NCBI RefSeq assembly: GCF_003268675.1
Contig: NZ_CP029378.1
Coordinates: forward strand, 7,564,001-7,628,000
DNA length: 64,000 nt
Direction of reading: 5' to 3'
Source: Streptomyces bacillaris
GTDB taxonomy: Bacteria; Actinomycetota; Actinomycetes; Streptomycetales; Streptomycetaceae
Numbering within the stretch: the stretch's first letter is position 1; each line of letters begins with the position of its first letter. Position numbers and translations under genes: made by a program. Below, piece by piece: positions 25,477 to 33,551 of this stretch. The notes beneath the pieces are model-generated. The model did not search any database. It was not told where the DNA came from and was given only the letters and a program-made list of their open reading frames with translations.

Positions 25477-26325
25477 GTGGAGACCGCCCGGACCGTTCCG
25501 GCCGCCACCGTCGTCAACCTGCGTGACCTGGGGGGTATCGCCCTGGGCCGGGACCGCCGGGTGCGGCAGGGGGTCCTGTTCCGCTCGGGGCAGCTGAGCG
25601 AGCTGGCGCCCGACCACGACCGGGCGGTGGCCGCGCTCGGCATCCGTACGGTCGTCGACCTGCGCACCGCCGACGAACGCCGGTGGGCCCCCGACCGGCT
25701 CCCGGCCCGCGCCAGGCTCTTCGTGGCCGACGTCCTCGGTGACCACCCGGGCGTGGCCCCGGCCCGGCTCAAGGCGCTGCTGGCCGACCCGGACGAGGCG
25801 GACCGCGCGCTGGGCGGCGGCCGGGCCGAGGAGCTGTTCGCGGAGACCTACCGCAAGATGGTGCTCTCGCCGGGCGCTGCCGCCGCCTACCGGGCCTTCC
25901 TGGAGACCGTCGCCGACCCCGCCGCCCGCCCGGTGCTCTTCCACTGCACGGCGGGCAAGGACCGCACCGGCTGGGCGGCGGCCGTCCTGCTGATGATCCT
26001 GGGGGCCTCCCGGGAGACCGTGCGCGCGGACTTCCTGGCCGTGAACCCCGCCGTACGCGCCGCCTTCGCGCCCTACGTCCAGAAGTTCCTGGACGGCGGC
26101 GGCGACCCGGCCGTCGCGGCGGCCATCGTCGAGGTGCGCCCCCGCTATCTGGATGTGGCGCTCGACGCGATGGACGAGCGGTGGGGCGGGCTCGACGGCT
26201 ATGTACGGACCGGGCTGCGCCTCCCCGAAGCGGTACTGGACCGGCTGCGCGAGGGGCTGGTGATCGGTGGCCGGCGGTCGGCCGATCGCCGTGCGGAGAG
26301 GGCCCGGTCCGACGCTCCGGTGTGA
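25477..26325 (+). CDS. Tyrosine-protein phosphatase (Y_phosphatase3 / MptpB-like)
   Basis: Dual-specificity/tyrosine phosphatase of 282 residues. The N-terminal NLRDLGGI and FRSGQLSEL motifs and the P-loop HCTAGKDRTG (Cys nucleophile, Arg anion binder) are all present. They place it in the PtpB/Y_phosphatase3 family. The start is GTG at 25477 after GGGAAAGAGG. It follows the SHOCT gene by 53 bases on the same strand. The C-terminus is Arg-rich. Its substrate is unknown. Confidence 0.88.
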   Translation: METARTVPAATVVNLRDLGGIALGRDRRVRQGVLFRSGQLSELAPDHDRAVAALGIRTVVDLRTADERRWAPDRLPARARLFVADVLGDHPGVAPARLKALLADPDEADRALGGGRAEELFAETYRKMVLSPGAAAAYRAFLETVADPAARPVLFHCTAGKDRTGWAAAVLLMILGASRETVRADFLAVNPAVRAAFAPYVQKFLDGGGDPAVAAAIVEVRPRYLDVALDAMDERWGGLDGYVRTGLRLPEAVLDRLREGLVIGGRRSADRRAERARSDAPV

Positions 26326-26330
26326 CTTTG

Positions 26331-26347
26331 ATACCCCTAGGGGGTAT
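26331..26347. promoter_or_regulatory. CsoR-like copper operator
   Basis: ATACCCCTAGGGGGTAT has the TACCCC-x-GGGGTA palindrome recognised by actinobacterial CsoR copper sensors. It overlaps a plausible -10 (TATATT at 26345) and sits in the spacer behind TGTGAC (26321). Cu(I) binding to CsoR would be expected to derepress the small gene at 26391. Confidence 0.65.
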
Positions 26348-26390
26348 ATTGGCGGTGTCGGAAACCGCTGTCGTCCGCCGGGAGAGAGCC

Positions 26391-26570
26391 ATGAACACCG
26401 GACTGAGGATCGCGGCCTTCGCCGCCGCGGTCGCCGCCGTCTTCGCCATCGCCTTCGGGGTGGGCAGGGTGGCGGGCCCGGACCCGGAACCCACCCCCGG
26501 GCCCAGCACCGACCAGCCCGCCACCCCGCACTCCTCGACCCACCCGGAGGAGAGCGGTGCGAGCCACTGA
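26391..26570 (+). CDS. 59-residue membrane-anchored peptide under copper-type operator
   Basis: Short protein with one hydrophobic helix (LRIAAFAAAVAAVFAIAFGVG, about residues 5-25) and then a Pro/Thr/His-containing outer tail (PDPEPTPGPSTDQ, HSSTH, HPEESGASH). The ATG at 26391 is preceded by GGGAGAGAG. It looks like the N-terminal anchor of larger streptomycete copper-inducible secreted proteins, so it may be a truncated remnant. Alternatively it is a genuine short metal-related peptide: the tail ends in several His residues. A strong palindromic terminator follows immediately. Confidence 0.6.
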   Translation: MNTGLRIAAFAAAVAAVFAIAFGVGRVAGPDPEPTPGPSTDQPATPHSSTHPEESGASH

Positions 26571-26580
26571 CCCACCACAT

Positions 26581-26630
26581 GGTGCGGGGCCGGTCCGACC
26601 GATACGTATCGGTCGGACCGGCCCCGCACC
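26581..26630. terminator. Perfect 50-bp palindrome, bidirectional terminator
   Basis: All 50 bases form a perfect inverted repeat centred on ATACGTAT, with 25-base arms and no spacer. It lies between the 59-residue gene and the convergent gene ending at 26654. It would form a very stable hairpin in either transcript. Confidence 0.85.
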
Positions 26631-26653
26631 CGCGTGAACGGCGTGTGCGCCGC

Positions 26654-27259
26654 TCAGAGACGGACCAGCCGCTCCGTGAGATCGCGGTACTGCTGGAGGG
26701 CGATCCGCAGATCCTCCGTCCCAGCCTCGGACCGCCCGCCGTCCCGGTCGGCGCGCAGCAGCCGGGACCGCTCGGCCAGGGCCTCCGTGAGCCCGGCGAC
26801 GACGTCGTCGAAGGCCGCGTCGGCCTCCTGCACCGCCTGGCGCGGGTTCTCCACGAAGCCGGCCACCGCCTGGTGGATGCGCGCGTCGAACTTCTCCCGC
26901 TGCTCGGCGGCGAAGAGCGGACGGCCGCTGTGCGCGGGTGTCTCCGTGCGGCCGGGGGAGGCCGTCGTGCGGGGGGCCGTCGAAGCCGCTGTACGGGAGG
27001 CCTCCGGGGTCTCGTCCGGGCGGGCGGGGACGGCCCGGGCCGGGTCCGTGTGCGTCCGGTCGACCGACGTCCGGTCGGGGCCCGCCTGATCGGCCGTCGG
27101 CGGGGGACCGGACGGCTTGGCGGCCGTCGGCGGTACGGGGGTGGCGGGCGCGTTCCCGGGCGGAGGCGCCACGGGCGGGACGCGCTCGGCGCCGGTCGAG
27201 GGGGTGGCCCGGTTCGGCGCGTCGCCGGGGGTGCCGCCGGTGTTCGGAGTCTGCGTCAT
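26654..27259 (-). CDS. Unknown Pro-rich protein with helical C-terminal domain
   Basis: 201 residues. The first 115 are a Pro/Thr/Ala-rich, low-complexity tail (GNAPATPVPPTAAKPSGPPP). The last 85 form an all-helical domain (FAAEQREKFDARIHQAVAGF, FVENPRQAVQEAD, ALAERSRLLRADRD, LQQYRDLTERLVRL). The ATG at 27259 overlaps the upstream stop as ATGA, so the gene is coupled to the preceding one. That neighbour carries a matching FVESPQQAVAEAD segment, so the pair share a domain. No function is recognised. Confidence 0.72.
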   Translation of the reverse strand: MTQTPNTGGTPGDAPNRATPSTGAERVPPVAPPPGNAPATPVPPTAAKPSGPPPTADQAGPDRTSVDRTHTDPARAVPARPDETPEASRTAASTAPRTTASPGRTETPAHSGRPLFAAEQREKFDARIHQAVAGFVENPRQAVQEADAAFDDVVAGLTEALAERSRLLRADRDGGRSEAGTEDLRIALQQYRDLTERLVRL

Positions 27260-27837
27260 GATGTGCCGCGTCCCTTCGTGAGCTGTCGGTTGTCGTGGCC
27301 GCGCGGCGCCGGGCCGTCCGCGAGGAGTGCGTCGAAGAGCCCGCGCGCCTCGACGAAGGCCTCGCGCATCTCCTCGGTGCCGGTGCCGCCGTCGCACGCG
27401 GAGTGCACCCGGCGGTAGCCCTCGACATGGCGGGCGTGGTGGACCGAGAGCGCGTCGGCGCGCTCCTCGAAGCTCTCACCGGCCGGGAAGCCCCGGTCCC
27501 GGGCGAGGTCGGCCAGCAGCGCGTCGGCCTCTGCCACCGCCTGCTGCGGCGACTCGACGAACTGCTCCTGCGTACGGGCCCAGCGGGCGGTGTACTCCGC
27601 GCGGGCCGCCTCCGTCAGCGGCCGCTTCTCCAGGTCCCCGTGGCGCCGCACCCGCTCGCCCAGCTCGTGCTCGGCCGCCTTGGTGTCGCCGTTGTGCCGG
27701 GCGACCACCCGGTCGTACTCGGGGCCGAAGCGGCCGCGCAGCCCCCGGCCGCCGGCGGCGCCCCCGCGGACGAGGAAGAAGTAGACGGCGGCGGCCGCGA
27801 CGAGCGCCACGGCGATGACGATGATCGCTGTTGTCAC
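27256..27837 (-). CDS. Unknown single-pass membrane protein paired with downstream gene
   Basis: 193 residues. An N-terminal membrane anchor (TTAIIVIAVALVAAAAVYFFLV) is followed by a cytoplasmic helical domain: GRFGPEYDRVVARHNGDTKAAEHEL, RRHGDLEKRPLTEAARAEYTARW (split), FVESPQQAVAEADALL, HHARHVEGYRRVHSACDGG. The GTG at 27837 is chosen because it places the hydrophobic segment at the N-terminus. The frame is open further up but without a plausible protein. It is the first gene of a two-gene coupled operon. The layout recurs in streptomycete unknowns and is not linked to any named function. Confidence 0.72.
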   Translation of the reverse strand: MTTAIIVIAVALVAAAAVYFFLVRGGAAGGRGLRGRFGPEYDRVVARHNGDTKAAEHELGERVRRHGDLEKRPLTEAARAEYTARWARTQEQFVESPQQAVAEADALLADLARDRGFPAGESFEERADALSVHHARHVEGYRRVHSACDGGTGTEEMREAFVEARGLFDALLADGPAPRGHDNRQLTKGRGTS

Positions 27838-27950
27838 GGCTACCGCCCCCACCGCTCGTCGGCCGGTACGCGGCTGTGGTGTCGCACAGTGGTCAACCCC
27901 TCTCGGTCCGGCCCGGCGGAGTGGCCACCGGGCGACGTGCAGGGGTCCGT

Positions 27951-27974
27951 GTACCCCCGAACAGCCGTTCATGC
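27951..27974 (-). promoter_or_regulatory. Possible SigB-type promoter
   Basis: Read on the minus strand, GCAT-N14-GGGTAC fits the streptomycete SigB-family pattern GNNT-N14-16-GGGTAY. It lies 114 bases before the GTG at 27837. The motif is short and may occur by chance. Confidence 0.25.
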
Positions 27975-28036
27975 GGCCGAGGGCGGCCGAACGCTCCGTG
28001 TACCGTGCAGACGTCGACGTACGTAATACTCGACGT

Positions 28037-28531
28037 ATGACATCAGCCATTACGAGGTCGGTGCGCGGCCCGCACCGCGCCGTGCCCCTGGTCCGCCGGG
28101 CCACGGCGGGTGACGCCCGCCGGCTCACCCGGCTGGTCCGGACGTCACGCGCCTACGAGGGCCCGTACGCCCCGATGGTCGCCGGATACCGGGTCGGCCC
28201 CGACTACATCGAGGCGCACCGGGTCTTCGTCGCCGCCGACCGCGACGACGACCGGGTCCTCGGCTTCTACGCGCTGACCCTCCAGCCGCCGGAGCTGGAC
28301 CTGATGTTCGTCGCCGACGAGGCGCAGGGGCTCGGCATCGGCCGGCTGCTCATCGGCCATCTGCGCGAGGAGGCGGGGCGGGCGGGCCTCACCGGGATCC
28401 GGATCGTGGCCCACCCGCCCGCCGAGGGCTTCTACCGCAGCGTGGGCGCCGAGCCCACCGGCACCGTCCGTGCCAACCCGCCGGCGGTCCTGTGGGACCG
28501 CCCGGAGTTTCTGCTGCCCCTCGGCGCGTGA
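28037..28531 (+). CDS. GNAT-family N-acetyltransferase
   Basis: 164-residue acetyltransferase. The core is LVRRATAGDARRLTRLVRTS at the N-terminus and the acetyl-CoA loop GLGIGRLLIGHL (R/Q-x-x-G-x-G/A pattern QGLGIGR). The C-terminal half is PPAEGFYRSVGAEPTGTV. The ATG at 28037 is used. The short region before it contains repeated ACGTCGA/CGACGT units (28011-28036) that may be regulatory. The substrate is unknown. It is divergent from the paired unknown genes and almost abuts the convergent VOC gene. Confidence 0.85.
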   Translation: MTSAITRSVRGPHRAVPLVRRATAGDARRLTRLVRTSRAYEGPYAPMVAGYRVGPDYIEAHRVFVAADRDDDRVLGFYALTLQPPELDLMFVADEAQGLGIGRLLIGHLREEAGRAGLTGIRIVAHPPAEGFYRSVGAEPTGTVRANPPAVLWDRPEFLLPLGA

Positions 28532-28538
28532 AGGCCGC

Positions 28539-28919
28539 TCAGCCGCCGTAGGGGCGGGTGATCAGCTCCATGCCGTGGCCGCTGGGGTCGGGGAAGTAGA
28601 CGCCCCGGCCGCCGTCGTTGTGGTTGATCTCGCCCGGGTGCTTGAGGTGCGGATCGGCGTAGTACGCGATCCCCATCTCCTGGATCCGGGCGAACGCGGC
28701 GTCGAACTCCGCCTCCGAGATCAGGAAGGCGTAGTGCTGCGGGGTGATCGACTCCTCGGGGACCGTCGCGAAGTCCAGGGTGACTCCGTTCGCCAGGACG
28801 ACGGGGACGAACGGGCCCCACTCCGGTCCGGCTTCCAGGCCCAGCAGCTCCGCCAGGAACTCCGCGGACTCGCGGTTGTCGCGGGAATGAATGATGGTGT
28901 GATTCAACTCGACCGACAC
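28539..28919 (-). CDS. VOC-superfamily (glyoxalase-like) metalloprotein
   Basis: 126 residues forming one paired beta-alpha-beta-beta-beta unit. It has an N-terminal HTIIHSRD (metal His), a central YAFLISEAEFDAAFARIQ, and a C-terminal GRGVYFPDPSGHGMELITRPYGG with the second His and the Glu ligand. It could be a fosfomycin-thiol transferase-like, dioxygenase or drug-binding protein. The sequence does not decide which. It converges with the GNAT gene, the stops lying only 7 bases apart. Confidence 0.85.
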   Translation of the reverse strand: MSVELNHTIIHSRDNRESAEFLAELLGLEAGPEWGPFVPVVLANGVTLDFATVPEESITPQHYAFLISEAEFDAAFARIQEMGIAYYADPHLKHPGEINHNDGGRGVYFPDPSGHGMELITRPYGG

Positions 28920-29144
28920 GGTGGAATGCCTCCAACGGGCATCTCACGGGCTACCTCCACGCCTCACCCGGACGGTGACCGGCGCGCGATGCCGTAGGCG
29001 CGATCCTAGGCGACCGGTCCGGTGCGGTCGAGCCGACCGTGGGCCTCACCGGCGGGATTGAGCCTGCGGGGCCGGGGAACCTGTAGACGCGGATCGAACG
29101 GGTGTGTCAGTGCCCCCGGTCGCGTCGAGACGAGGAGGGTGCCC

Positions 29145-29654
29145 GTGTCAACCACCAACGGCAGAGGCCGCGAGGAGACCCAGGAGGAGCGGGCGGACCG
29201 GCAGTGGACCGAACTGCTCCAGGAGTTGCGCGTCGCCCAGACCGGGGTGCAGATCCTCTTCGGGTTCCTCCTCGCCGTGGTGTTCCAGCCCAGGTTCGCC
29301 GAACTGTCCGAGGTGGACCGGGACATCTACGTCACCACGGTGGTGCTCGGCTCCGCGACCGTCGCCGCCCTCATCGGCCCCGTCACTTACCACCGGCTGC
29401 TCACCGGCCGGCGGCTGAAGCCTCAGACCGTCATCTGGGCCTCCCGCATGACCATGGTGGGGCTGGTGCTGCTGTTCTTCACGATGTGCTCGACCCTGCT
29501 GCTGATCATGCGCGTCGCGCTCCACAACACGTTCGCCCTCTGGCTGGTCGGCGGCATCGCGCTGTGGTTCCTGGCCTGCTGGATCGTCTTCCCCGTCTGG
29601 GCGCTGGCCCGCAACCGCTCGGGACCGCGCGAGGACGTGCCGTCCGAGGAATGA
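29145..29654 (+). CDS. DUF6328-like four-helix membrane protein
   Basis: 169 residues. The cytoplasmic N-terminus (REETQEERADRQWTELLQELRVAQTG) leads into four hydrophobic helices: ILFGFLLAVVF, VTTVVLGSATVAALIGPV, MVGLVLLFFTMCSTLLLIM, LWLVGGIALWFLACWIVF. The ELRV-QTGVQILFGFLL segment is the family hallmark. The GTG at 29145 follows GGAGGG. Function is unknown. Related proteins are widespread in actinobacteria. Confidence 0.75.
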   Translation: MSTTNGRGREETQEERADRQWTELLQELRVAQTGVQILFGFLLAVVFQPRFAELSEVDRDIYVTTVVLGSATVAALIGPVTYHRLLTGRRLKPQTVIWASRMTMVGLVLLFFTMCSTLLLIMRVALHNTFALWLVGGIALWFLACWIVFPVWALARNRSGPREDVPSEE

Positions 29655-29659
29655 GCGGC

Positions 29660-30484
29660 TCAGCCCGGCGCCTCCACCGGGCCCCGCACGTCCGTCACCG
29701 TGAACAGCGCGCCGTCGGGGTCCCGCAGGGTGGCCTCGCTGCCGCCCACGACGGTCCGCTCCTCCACCAGGGTGCCGCCCTTCCGTACGGCCTCGGCCAC
29801 CGTCACGGGGACGTCGGCCACCGGGAACTGCACCTGCCAGTGCGGGCGCACCAGCGGGTCCACGGCGGTCTCCACCGCCCCGGAGCTGATCCGGGCCAGC
29901 GGGCGTCCCTCGCACCGCACGATGACCTCGTCGCCCTCGTACGCGACGTCGCAGCACCCGGGGCGGCCGCTGGCCCAGTCGAGCACCTCGCCGTAGAAGA
30001 TCGCCGCGTCGAACGCGTTGCGGGTCCGCAGCCGCAGCCAGGTGTGGGCGTGGTCGTCGGGGGCCGGCGGCGAAGTGGCCGGTTCCGTGCGCTCCCAGAG
30101 GCCGAACGAGGCGCCGTCCCGGTCCGAGGCCAGGACGCCGCGCCCCTTGCCGAGCGTCAGCGGCCCCACCGCCACCGTCCCGCTGCGCTCCCGGACCCGG
30201 GCGGCGGCCACATCCGCGTCCGCCACCGCGAAGTACGGCGTCCACGCCACCGCGACCTGGTACGCGGTGGAGACGGCGAAGATGCCCGCGACCGGGATGT
30301 CGCCGCGGCGGGCCACGGAGAACTCCGCGCCGATCTTCCCCGGGCGGAACGTCCACCCCAGCACCCCGGAGTAGAACCGCTGGGCGGCCTGGAGGTCCCG
30401 GGTCATCAGGGTCACCCAGCACGGCGCGGCCGGGCCGGTCAGGGGCGCCGTCGAGGGGGCCGTACGGGGATCGCTTCCGGTCAT
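29660..30484 (-). CDS. Two-domain VOC (glyoxalase-like) protein
   Basis: 274 residues with two consecutive VOC units (about 20-135 and 145-270): WVTLMTRDLQAAQRFYSGVLGWTFRP in the first and TWLRLRTRNAFDAAIFYGEVLDW in the second. The C-terminus GGSEATLRDPDGALFTVTD fits. The layout matches streptomycete proteins annotated as hydrolase- or 27-kDa-antigen-like VOC proteins (CFP30B type). The ATG at 30484 (MTGSDPR) is preferred over an upstream start in an Arg-rich stretch. The stop is 5 bases from the convergent DUF6328 gene. Confidence 0.82.
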   Translation of the reverse strand: MTGSDPRTAPSTAPLTGPAAPCWVTLMTRDLQAAQRFYSGVLGWTFRPGKIGAEFSVARRGDIPVAGIFAVSTAYQVAVAWTPYFAVADADVAAARVRERSGTVAVGPLTLGKGRGVLASDRDGASFGLWERTEPATSPPAPDDHAHTWLRLRTRNAFDAAIFYGEVLDWASGRPGCCDVAYEGDEVIVRCEGRPLARISSGAVETAVDPLVRPHWQVQFPVADVPVTVAEAVRKGGTLVEERTVVGGSEATLRDPDGALFTVTDVRGPVEAPG

Positions 30485-30596
30485 GGTCCACTGCCTTCTC
30501 ACGGGGGTGCGGCGCGAGGTGCGGCCGCCGTGGTCCAGCACCCACCCTCGGACGGTCCGTGCGGCGGCGCAACGCGGGGCCGCACGAGGGCCGCGC

Positions 30597-31512
30597 TCAC
30601 AGTCCGATGCGCGGCGGGGCGTTCGTGATGTCCAGGAAGACCTGGTCCGCCTGCGGCCACCGCTCGCACATCGCGTGCCGGATGCGCATGGAGACCTCCT
30701 CCACCCGCTCGCTGTCCGATACCGGGAGCCAGGTCGATGCGGGCCGCCACCAGCACGGAGTGCATGCCCAGTCGCACGGTGAGGAGTTCGGCCACGTTGT
30801 CGATCTCGCGCTGGCGCATGGGGAAGCCGACCAGTTCGCGGTGGAGTTCGGGATCGACGGATTCCCCGATCAACTGGTACCGGGCGTTGCGGCCGAGCCG
30901 GAAGGCGACGTACACGAGGAGCAGCCCGATGCCCAGGGAGGCGGCGGCCTCCCAGACCACGCTGCCGGTGGCCAGGTGCAGGGACATCCCGGCGATGGCC
31001 AGGCTGACACCGAGCACCGCCGTGCTGTCCTCCGCGATGACCGTCCGCAGCGCCGGGTCGATGGCCGCGCCCTTCTTGCCGCGCGCCTGGTGCAGGGCCC
31101 GGGCCAGCGAGGTGCTCTCGGCGACCAGGGCGACACCGAGCACGATCAGCCCGGCGGTGTAGCCGCTGGGGGACTCGTCGTCGTCGCGCCGGAGGGCGTG
31201 GAGCCCCTGGTGGAACGAGAAGCAGCCGCCCATCACGAAGATGCCGACGGCGGCCAGGAGCGCCCAGAAGTACCGCTCCTTGCCGTAGCCGAACGGGTGA
31301 TGGGCGTCGGCGGGGCGGCGGCTGCGCCGGAGCGCGGCGAGCAGGAAGATCTCGTTGAGGCTGTCGGCGACCGAGTGGGCCGCCTCCGACAACAGCGCGG
31401 GCGAGCCGGAGATCAGCCCGCCCGCGGTCTTGGCTGCCGCGATCACCAGGTTGGCCGCGAGCGCGACCAGGACGGTGAAACGGGTCTGTCGGTCGGCGGC
31501 CGACCGGCTCAT
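30597..31512 (-). pseudogene. CDF-family cation efflux transporter, frameshifted near C-terminus
   Basis: Zn/Co/Fe-type cation diffusion facilitator. It starts at ATG 31512 (MSRSAADRQTRFTVLVALAANLV) with six membrane helices, the SPALLSEAAHSVADSLNE metal site (HSxxD) and HHPFGYGKERYFWAL. The frame is correct up to RIDLAPGI. There one surplus base in the CC at 30716-30717 throws it into a long readthrough frame. With that base removed the protein continues DSERVEEVSMRIRHAM...DITNAPPRIGL and stops at 30597, giving a normal 304 residues with the C-terminal cytoplasmic domain. This is either a real mutation disabling the domain or a sequencing error. Confidence 0.82.
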
Positions 31513-31567
31513 CACCACCTCTGGTGACGAGGGGGCCGGGCGGGCCCGCCCCCTGCGGGGGAACGGG

Positions 31568-31924
31568 TCAGCTGCGCGGGGGATCGGTGTCGGTGCGCGG
31601 ATCGTCCCGGTGGGGCGGGAGCGGTGCGTTCCCGTGGTCGTCGAGCTGGTGCGGGTTGAGCGCGCTGCCGTCGGTGGGGAAGCGGTCCGTGCCGTGCGGG
31701 TCGTGCGCCTCGATGTGCGTGCGTCCCTCGGGCTTGTGGGGCTGCTCATCGGGGCGCGGCGGCGGCAGCTCGGCGTCCCGCTTCCGCTTCCCCAGCAGGA
31801 AACCGCCGATCAGCAGCCCCACCACGGCGAGCGCGGCGATGGGGAAGAGGATGGCCGCCAGCGCGCCCGTCCCGTCGGCGAGTGGGGCGGCCAGTGCCTG
31901 CGTGGCTCCGTTCGATACGTCCAT
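31568..31924 (-). CDS. DUF6479-like single-pass membrane protein
   Basis: 118 residues. One hydrophobic helix (LAAILFPIAALAVVGLLIGGFLLG, split at about 22-45) is followed by a basic GKRKRD stop-transfer signal. A long polar tail rich in Pro, His and Asp follows (AELPPPRPDEQPHKPEGRTH, DDPRTDTDPPRS), typical of streptomycete DUF6479. Function is unknown. It lies upstream of the frameshifted transporter on the same strand, 55 bases away. Confidence 0.72.
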   Translation of the reverse strand: MDVSNGATQALAAPLADGTGALAAILFPIAALAVVGLLIGGFLLGKRKRDAELPPPRPDEQPHKPEGRTHIEAHDPHGTDRFPTDGSALNPHQLDDHGNAPLPPHRDDPRTDTDPPRS

Positions 31925-32012
31925 GGTTGCCGCATACCCCGAGGGAAGGGCGTCAGTCGGCCAGTCACATCAATTCATGTTTTATGAGTATGTAACGGGA
32001 AAAGCGTTTCGC

Positions 32013-32978
32013 ATGGTGCGAATCGGCTACACGATGATGACCGAACAGACCGGACCGCGAGAACTCGTACGGGATGTGGTGGCCGCGGAGCGGGCGGGAT
32101 TCGACTTCTCCGTCACCTCCGACCACTACTTTCCCTGGCTCCGGGAGCAGGGCCACGCCCCGTACGCCTGGGCGGTCCTCGGCGCTGCGGCACAGGCCAC
32201 CGAGCGCATCGGCCTGATGACGTACGTCACCTGCCCGACCACCCGCTACCACCCCGCCGTCGTCGCCCAGAAGGCCGCGACGCTGCAGATCCTCGCGGAG
32301 GGCCGGTTCCGGCTCGGCCTCGGCTCCGGCGAGAACCTCAACGAACACGTCGTCGGCGCGGGCTGGCCCGCCGCCCACGTACGGCTGGAGATGCTCGACG
32401 AGGCCGTGGAGATCATCGGCGCCCTCTTCGACGGCGGGAACGTCAACCACCACGGCACCCACTTCGACGTGGAGAACGCCCGCCTCTGGGACCTTCCGGA
32501 GACCCGGGTGCCCATCGGCGTCGCCGTCTCCGGCCCGGCCTCCTGCGCCCTCGCCGGGCGCCGCGCCGACCTGGTGATCGCCACCGAGGCCAAGAGCGCG
32601 CTGCTGGACGACTTCGACCGCAATGGAGGGGCGGGGAAGCCCCGGGTGGGCCAGCTGCCCGTCTGCTACGACCCCGACCGGGACGCCGCCGTCGCCCGCG
32701 CCCACGAACAGTTCCGCTGGTCCGTCGGCGGCTGGAAGGTCAACTCCGAACTCCCCGGCCCGGCGAGCTTCGCCCAGGCGACCGAACTCGTCCGCGAGGA
32801 GGACATCGCCTCCGCCATCCCCTGCGGACAGGACGTCGACACGTTCGTCGACGCGGTCCGCGCCTACAGCGACGCGGGCTTCACCGAGGTCGCGCTCGTC
32901 CAGGTGGGCGGGGAACACCAGCAGTCCTTCATCTCGTGGGCGGAGAAGACCCTCCTGCCCGCTCTCCGGGAGCTGTAG
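32013..32978 (+). CDS. F420-dependent LLM-class oxidoreductase
   Basis: Luciferase-like TIM-barrel oxidoreductase of 321 residues, nearest in pattern to the F420-dependent glucose-6-phosphate dehydrogenase-like group. Markers are RIGYTMMTEQTGPRELVRDV, FDFSVTSDHYFPW (the conserved SDHY), ERIGLMTYVTCPTTRYHP, and the cofactor-binding GRFRLGLGSGENLNEHVVG. The ATG at 32013 is chosen because the family begins at this strand. The 90 bases upstream are unusually AT-rich and probably carry its promoter. The substrate is unknown. Confidence 0.88.
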   Translation: MVRIGYTMMTEQTGPRELVRDVVAAERAGFDFSVTSDHYFPWLREQGHAPYAWAVLGAAAQATERIGLMTYVTCPTTRYHPAVVAQKAATLQILAEGRFRLGLGSGENLNEHVVGAGWPAAHVRLEMLDEAVEIIGALFDGGNVNHHGTHFDVENARLWDLPETRVPIGVAVSGPASCALAGRRADLVIATEAKSALLDDFDRNGGAGKPRVGQLPVCYDPDRDAAVARAHEQFRWSVGGWKVNSELPGPASFAQATELVREEDIASAIPCGQDVDTFVDAVRAYSDAGFTEVALVQVGGEHQQSFISWAEKTLLPALREL

Positions 32979-33068
32979 CCCTCTTCGGCCCTTCCCGTGT
33001 CGCCGTCGGCCCGATGCGGGGTCAGCCTGGAGTGGACCCGAAGGCCGGCATCCGACGGAAGGAACCCC

Positions 33069-33464
33069 GTGAACAGCACCCCCGAACGAAGCGGCGACGG
33101 AGCCACGGACGGCCACGGCCAGGAGGTGCTGGTGTCGCTGAGCCGGTGCGACCTCGCGGACGCGCGCAGCGTCTTCGGTGTGCTCGGCCACGCCTTCGAC
33201 TCCGACCGCGAGGCGGACGACGAGCCCGAGGCGACGAGCGGCCCCCGCCCCACCGTCTGGGTCACCACGGTCGACGTCACCGAGCCCAGGGCCGCCGCCG
33301 AACCCGTGACCCTCACCGCCCCGGTCACCGTGGACGCCCAGGGCGGCTACTGGGCCGTGGACCGGCTGCGCACCCACCTCACCGGCGCGTTCGCCGTCCG
33401 CGTGGTCGGTACGGCGGCGGGGGACCAGGAGCAGGAGGTACGGCTGCGCCTGGAGAACCGCTGA
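33069..33464 (+). CDS. Hypothetical protein
   Basis: 131 residues, not recognised. It reads as a compact alpha/beta protein: VLVSLSRCDLADARSVFGVLGHAF, an acidic loop (DREADDEPEATS), then beta-rich TVWVTTVDVTEPR, VTLTAPVTVDAQGGYWAVDRL and FAVRVVGTAAGDQEQEVRLRLEN. The GTG at 33069 follows GGAAGGAA. Codon bias is normal for the region, supporting a real gene. It lies between the LLM oxidoreductase and the molybdenum hydroxylase operon. Confidence 0.65.
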   Translation: MNSTPERSGDGATDGHGQEVLVSLSRCDLADARSVFGVLGHAFDSDREADDEPEATSGPRPTVWVTTVDVTEPRAAAEPVTLTAPVTVDAQGGYWAVDRLRTHLTGAFAVRVVGTAAGDQEQEVRLRLENR

Positions 33465-33551
33465 CGCGCACGGCGCCCCCGATGGACGCCACGTACGCCG
33501 AAAAGCCTGTGAACCGGGTCGACAAGGGCCCGAAGCGAAAGGTGCTCGCGC

